From: JAJPXC01 sp964628905
Lineage (GTDB): Bacteria > Bacteroidota > Bacteroidia > Bacteroidales > Muribaculaceae
DNA: 64,000 nt
Direction: 5' to 3'
NCBI GenBank assembly: GCA_964628905.1
Contig: CAZVNS010000003.1
Coordinates: 41,339 to 105,338 of the forward strand
How positions within the stretch are numbered: position 1 is the first letter of the stretch; every line of letters begins with the position of its first letter. The position numbers and the translations under genes are program-made. The notes below the pieces were generated by a model, which was given only the letters and a program-made list of their open reading frames with translations, did no database searches and had not been told where the DNA came from. Positions 61,475 through 64,000 of the stretch are shown here, one piece after another.

Positions 61475-61517
61475 GCGCGGAGCTGTCCCGTTCAAGCGCA
61501 TCGCGCTTGAGATCGCG
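61475..61517 (+). repeat. Dispersed hairpin element, copy C
   Basis: Related to copies at 13437 and 45035, with the same CAAGCGC-ATC-GCGCTTG hairpin as copy B. Confidence 0.8.
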
Positions 61518-61534
61518 CCCCAAGCGTACCGTGT

Positions 61535-61553
61535 CCGGCGGTTTCGCCGCCGG
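61535..61553. repeat. GC hairpin, second copy
   Basis: CCGGCGG, loop TTTCG, CCGCCGG. The reverse complement nearly matches 55833-55851. Confidence 0.7.
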
Positions 61554-61633
61554 GTCTCAAATAACTTAAAAAGAAACTATCGCCTTACTGTAACGAACAA
61601 CGCATACATACTTGAATTTTGGTTATGAGGGAG

Positions 61634-61666
61634 GTGCGCATCTGTGAAGATGTGCATCTTTCGTTT
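61634..61666 (+). terminator. Terminator of the candidate RNA
   Basis: 10-bp stem (two G-U pairs) closed by GTGA tetraloop (61634-61657), followed by CTTTCGTTTTAT. Confidence 0.6.
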
Positions 61667-61683
61667 TATACCCTATGATAGCG

Positions 61684-61721
61684 CAAGCCCTGCCGAGGTC
61701 GATGGAACCGGGCAGGGCTTG
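61684..61721. terminator. Bidirectional terminator beside the FKBP gene
   Basis: Perfect 11-bp stem CAAGCCCTGCC / GGCAGGGCTTG with a 16-base loop, 21 bp from the stop codon of the minus-strand FKBP gene. Confidence 0.7.
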
Positions 61722-61742
61722 TTGTATGTTTGGGTGTGTGGG

Positions 61743-62687
61743 TTACTGGATCTGATGGGCGATGGTGGGGTCGTTGAAGTCGACTACCTCAACCTCGAAG
61801 ATGAGGGTTGAGTTGGGGCCGATGCCTCCCTGAGGTGCGCCCTGGATGCCGTAGCCCAGGTCGCCGGGGATGTAGAGCAGCGCCTTGCCACCCTTGCCCA
61901 GGAGCTGGAGGCCTTCGGCGAAGCCCTTGACTACGCCCTGCACGTTGAATGTGGCGGGCACGCCGCGGTCGGCGGTAGAGTCGAAGACGGTGCCATCGAC
62001 GAGCTTACCGGTGTAGTTGACGGTCACTTGTGAGTTGTAGGTCACTTTGTCGCCCTCGCCGGGGTTGATGATCTCGTACACCAGCCCGGTCTCCGAGGTC
62101 TGCAGTTTGGGGTTGGCGGCTTTGGCGTCGGCAATGGCTTTTTCACCGGCGTTCTTGTTGGCGATGGCCACGGGGTCGTTCTGGCGGGCGATGTCGCGGC
62201 GGCGCATCTGCTCCTCCTGGATGCGGTTCAACATCAGCTGGAATTCACCGGCCACGCGTGCCACATCTTCCTGCGATACTGTGTCCTTCATAAACTCGTT
62301 AGAGAATGATTTGATGAACTCGTCGACGTTGATGGGCACTGTGCTGTTCTGCTGCATCATGAACTGGAGCGCCTGCACACCGGTCATGTAGCCGAAGAGG
62401 TAGGCTTCGCTGGTGGTGTCGGTCTTGACGGCACGGATCATACCGCGGAGGAATTCCTCCTTGCTAAACTCCTGACTGGCTGAGTCGGAGAGGGTGCTCA
62501 GGTAGTTGGTGAGCTGCATGTTGTTCTGCACGCCGAAGGCGCGGCCGGCAAGCTGGCTGACGGTGTCGCGGAATGAGGGGTTTTCGAACATTCCCTGCTC
62601 TTCGTCGGCAGGAGCGTCATTCTTGGAGCACGAAACGACGCCGAGCACCATGGCTACGGCGGCGCAAAGTGTAAGTAGTTTTTTCAT
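61743..62687 (-). CDS. FKBP-type peptidyl-prolyl isomerase lipoprotein
   Basis: This 314-residue lipoprotein (lipobox VVSC, Cys20) has an FKBP_N dimerisation domain (about 35-185; TDTTSEAYLFGYMTGVQALQ). A complete FKBP domain follows (about 205-305): VTVNYTGKLVDGTVFDSTAD, GFAEGLQLLGKGGKALLYIP, LGYGIQGAPQGGIGPNSTLI. Active-site aromatic and Asp positions are kept (Tyr-Thr-Gly, Phe-Asp, Tyr-Ile). It is a Mip/FkpA-like periplasmic folding factor, probably outer-membrane anchored. It lies downstream of a second FKBP gene, with a hairpin between them. Confidence 0.93.
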   Translation of the reverse strand: MKKLLTLCAAVAMVLGVVSCSKNDAPADEEQGMFENPSFRDTVSQLAGRAFGVQNNMQLTNYLSTLSDSASQEFSKEEFLRGMIRAVKTDTTSEAYLFGYMTGVQALQFMMQQNSTVPINVDEFIKSFSNEFMKDTVSQEDVARVAGEFQLMLNRIQEEQMRRRDIARQNDPVAIANKNAGEKAIADAKAANPKLQTSETGLVYEIINPGEGDKVTYNSQVTVNYTGKLVDGTVFDSTADRGVPATFNVQGVVKGFAEGLQLLGKGGKALLYIPGDLGYGIQGAPQGGIGPNSTLIFEVEVVDFNDPTIAHQIQ

Positions 62688-62731
62688 CTTTTATGGTTTA
62701 TGTTGATTGGTTTATAATCCGGATAGTCCTC

Positions 62732-62770
62732 ACAAGCAGGGGGACGCTCCCGGGGAGCGTCCCTACTTGT
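62732..62770. terminator. Hairpin between the two FKBP genes
   Basis: Long inverted repeat: ACAAG, then GGGACGCTCC-CGG-GGAGCGTCCC, then CTTGT. It lies 18 bp after the stop of the upstream (minus-strand) FKBP gene. Its core GGGGAGCGTCCC recurs near 25156 and 55875. Confidence 0.65.
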
Positions 62771-62788
62771 GGGTGGGTATCTTAGTGG

Positions 62789-63517
62789 TTACTTGCCGAG
62801 CACTCTGATGAGTTCGACATCGAAGATCAGTGTGGAGTTGGGGCCTATCACGCCGCCTGCGCCGTTGGGGCCATAAGCGAGCTGTGAGGGGATAAACAGG
62901 CGCCACTTAGAACCGGCCTTCATAAGCTGCAGGGCCTCGACCCATCCGGGGATCACCTGGGTTACTCCGAATGTGGCAGGCACGCCGCGGTCGACCGACG
63001 AGTCAAACACGGTGCCGTCGATGAGCTTGCCGGTGTAGTGCACTTCCACCTGGTCTTGTGCGGTGGGCTGAGGACCGTCGCCCTCGGTGAGCACCTCATA
63101 CTGAAGGCCTGAGGGGAGGGTTGTCACCTCTACGCGCTGGCCGTTCTCGGCCAGGAAGGCGTCGCCGGCCTGCTTGTTGATGTCGGCCATCTTGGCGGCT
63201 TCGGCTTGCTGCTTAGCCTCCATCTCGGTGAAGAATTTGCGGATTTCCTCCTTGGCGTCATCGTATGTCATTTTGGGGGTTACGCCGTTCATCACGGCGG
63301 CGACGCCGTCGGCGAAGTCTTGGATGTTGAGCTCCTGGATGCCGGATGCGCGGAAGTTGTTGCCCATGCTCAGACCCAGGGCGTAGCTGATGCGGTCAAG
63401 GTTGTCAGTGTCCATTGGTATAGTGTTTTTACTGTTCTGCGAAAACGATTGCAAAGGTAAGGCTAAAAGACCGACCAAGAGTAATCCTCTCCACAATAAT
63501 TGTTGAATTTTTGGCAT
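62789..63517 (-). CDS. Periplasmic FKBP-type peptidyl-prolyl isomerase
   Basis: The 242-residue protein has a signal peptide (about 1-27, LLLVGLLALPLQSFSQ) and a short FKBP_N domain (about 38-115; RISYALGLSMGNNFRASGIQ). An FKBP domain follows (about 140-240) with VEVHYTGKLIDGTVFDSSVD, GWVEALQLMKAGSKWRLFIP and LAYGPNGAGGVIGPNSTLIF. It catalyses proline cis-trans isomerisation and may assist envelope-protein folding. A consensus promoter precedes it. An inner ATG giving MDTDNLDRIS would drop the signal; the promoter position supports the longer form. Confidence 0.93.
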   Translation of the reverse strand: MPKIQQLLWRGLLLVGLLALPLQSFSQNSKNTIPMDTDNLDRISYALGLSMGNNFRASGIQELNIQDFADGVAAVMNGVTPKMTYDDAKEEIRKFFTEMEAKQQAEAAKMADINKQAGDAFLAENGQRVEVTTLPSGLQYEVLTEGDGPQPTAQDQVEVHYTGKLIDGTVFDSSVDRGVPATFGVTQVIPGWVEALQLMKAGSKWRLFIPSQLAYGPNGAGGVIGPNSTLIFDVELIRVLGK

Positions 63518-63557
63518 GATATGGTTAGAATATTTTGTTATCGGTAGTTTTAACGCA

Positions 63558-63589
63558 CAAAATTAAGTAAAAGTTCGTTTAACGCCAAA
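63558..63589 (-). promoter_or_regulatory. Promoter of the periplasmic FKBP gene
   Basis: On the minus strand TTTG (63586-63589), 20 bases, TAATTTTG (63558-63565), a perfect consensus match, about 40 bases before ATG at 63517. Confidence 0.75.
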
Positions 63590-63664
63590 AAGTGGGGCGC
63601 GGCCTTTGTCAAGGTGCGCGCCTCACCGGGAAATATATAGTGAATGAGAGGTTGTCTTGTACTC

Positions 63665-63919
63665 TTATTTGCTTTGGAAATACTTGCGCCCTGTCTCCAT
63701 ATCGTCGAGATAGTCCTGCACATCCTGTTCGTGGTCAGCCTCCACGGCGAGGATTTTCTTGGCCAGGTCGCAAGTCAGGAAGTCCTTGCCCTCGGTGAGC
63801 TCAGCTATCTCTTGATAGCGGCGCATGGCGCACTCCTCGGCCAGGGCGGCGTTGAGCTCGTCGAGCACCACCGAAACGTCAATCCTGCCTTTCAATAAGG
63901 CTACACTCAATTTTGCCAT
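63665..63919 (-). CDS. Shortened DpsL/thioferritin-like protein (84 residues)
   Basis: Residues 1-29 (MAKLSVALLKGRIDVSVVLD, then ELNAALAEE) match the first helix of bacterioferritin-related DpsL proteins. Residues 28-74 (CAMRRYQEIAELTEGKDFLT, then CDLAKKILAVEADHEQDVQD) match the last two helices. These include the paired cysteines (Cys30, Cys50) and the Glu60-x-x-His63 metal motif seen in thioferritins. Full-length relatives have about 170-190 residues, so about 90 central residues, two helices with half of the iron site, are missing. The join is in frame at an Ala-Glu that both ends share. It could be a working helical-hairpin mini-ferritin, a decayed gene or an assembly error. The ATG at 63919 is preferred; upstream codons do not fit the family. 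Confidence 0.7.
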   Translation of the reverse strand: MAKLSVALLKGRIDVSVVLDELNAALAEECAMRRYQEIAELTEGKDFLTCDLAKKILAVEADHEQDVQDYLDDMETGRKYFQSK

Positions 63920-63950
63920 AATAATACCGCCGCTTTGATTAGTCAAAAAA

Positions 63951-63982
63951 TTTGGCTGCACAAGGATCTTTTGATACTTTTG
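63951..63982 (+). promoter_or_regulatory. Promoter for a gene beyond the right edge
   Basis: TTTG (63951-63954), 20 bases, TACTTTTG (63975-63982), a near-perfect consensus pointing out of the window, divergent from the ferritin-like gene. Confidence 0.6.
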
Positions 63983-64000
63983 TCGCCATAAAAGCAATAT

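Larger units (their letters stand above)
61268..61666 (+). ncRNA. Candidate non-coding RNA (about 400 nt)
   Basis: It is bounded by a consensus promoter and a hairpin terminator and contains no sizeable ORF. The longest small frames are a 17-codon one at 61387 and similar. Internal structure includes AAGTCTCT...AGAGAGCTT, the perfect stem CAAGCGC-ATC-GCGCTTG and the stem CCGGCGG-TTTCG-CCGCCGG. A leader of a lost gene is an alternative. No known RNA family was recognised. Confidence 0.35.
61136..61742. other. Gene-free 600-bp region holding a candidate RNA gene
   Basis: No frame longer than about 20 codons is credible. The region contains a plus-strand promoter (61232-61262), a dispersed hairpin element (61475-61517), a GC hairpin (61535-61553), a terminator with U-rich tail (61634-61666), and a stem at 61684-61721 that serves the convergent FKBP gene. 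Confidence 0.7.

Overview
The window reads as chromosomal DNA of a GC-rich member of the Bacteroidales; a gut Muribaculaceae-like species is my best guess, an inference from gene content. Evidence: many genes are preceded by the Bacteroidota promoter form (TTTG or TTG, 20 bases, TAnnTTTG) rather than E. coli -35/-10 boxes. There is a type IX secretion outer-membrane protein (PorV) and several secreted proteins with matching C-terminal sorting-like tails. Gene orders such as cvpA-sufBCDS, porV-ispF and regulator-lptE-secG also fit this phylum. No rRNA, tRNA, CRISPR array, insertion sequence or prophage was seen.

Layout. 1-6095: edge of an exopolysaccharide/capsule locus (Wzc-type tyrosine kinase cut by the window edge, Wza-type export lipoprotein, membrane acyltransferase, glycosyltransferase, TupA-like ATP-grasp enzyme). 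6227-10689: PlsC-type acyltransferase, sigma-54 activator, LptE, a Pro/Ala-rich protein, SecG, and a tiny secreted protein that is little more than a sorting-domain-like module. 10755-16872: DJ-1/PfpI protein, CvpA and the SUF iron-sulfur operon sufBCDS. 16954-21226: PorV, IspF, a carboxynorspermidine/saccharopine-type dehydrogenase and an APC amino-acid transporter. 21422-30704: secreted GH13 amylase, divergent membrane-anchored regulator, ATP-dependent PEP carboxykinase, GH10-like secreted hydrolase, TrmD. 31171-50051 (minus strand): a complete-looking division/cell-wall operon rsmH-ftsL-ftsI-murE-mraY-murD-ftsW-murG-murC-ftsQ-ftsA-ftsZ running on, with tiny gaps or overlaps, into an FKBP_N-like lipoprotein, ybaK, aroC and a radical-SAM gene. 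50251-63919: rlmN, ispD-recG, a C69 dipeptidase, an MBOAT/SGNH O-acyltransferase pair, an RNA methyltransferase, serine acetyltransferase, two FKBP prolyl isomerases and a shortened ferritin-like protein.

The most unusual items are: (1) an 84-residue DpsL/thioferritin-like protein that looks like the two ends of the family joined with the middle missing; (2) a promoter and a terminator about 400 bases apart with no credible ORF between them (61232-61666), a candidate RNA gene; (3) several families of short structured or tandem repeats in intergenic and operon-internal spacers, some with compensatory base-pair changes between copies; (4) three 16-base palindromes at an exact 31-base period between divergent promoters in the polysaccharide locus; (5) a PPIase-less tandem FKBP_N-like lipoprotein two bases after ftsZ.
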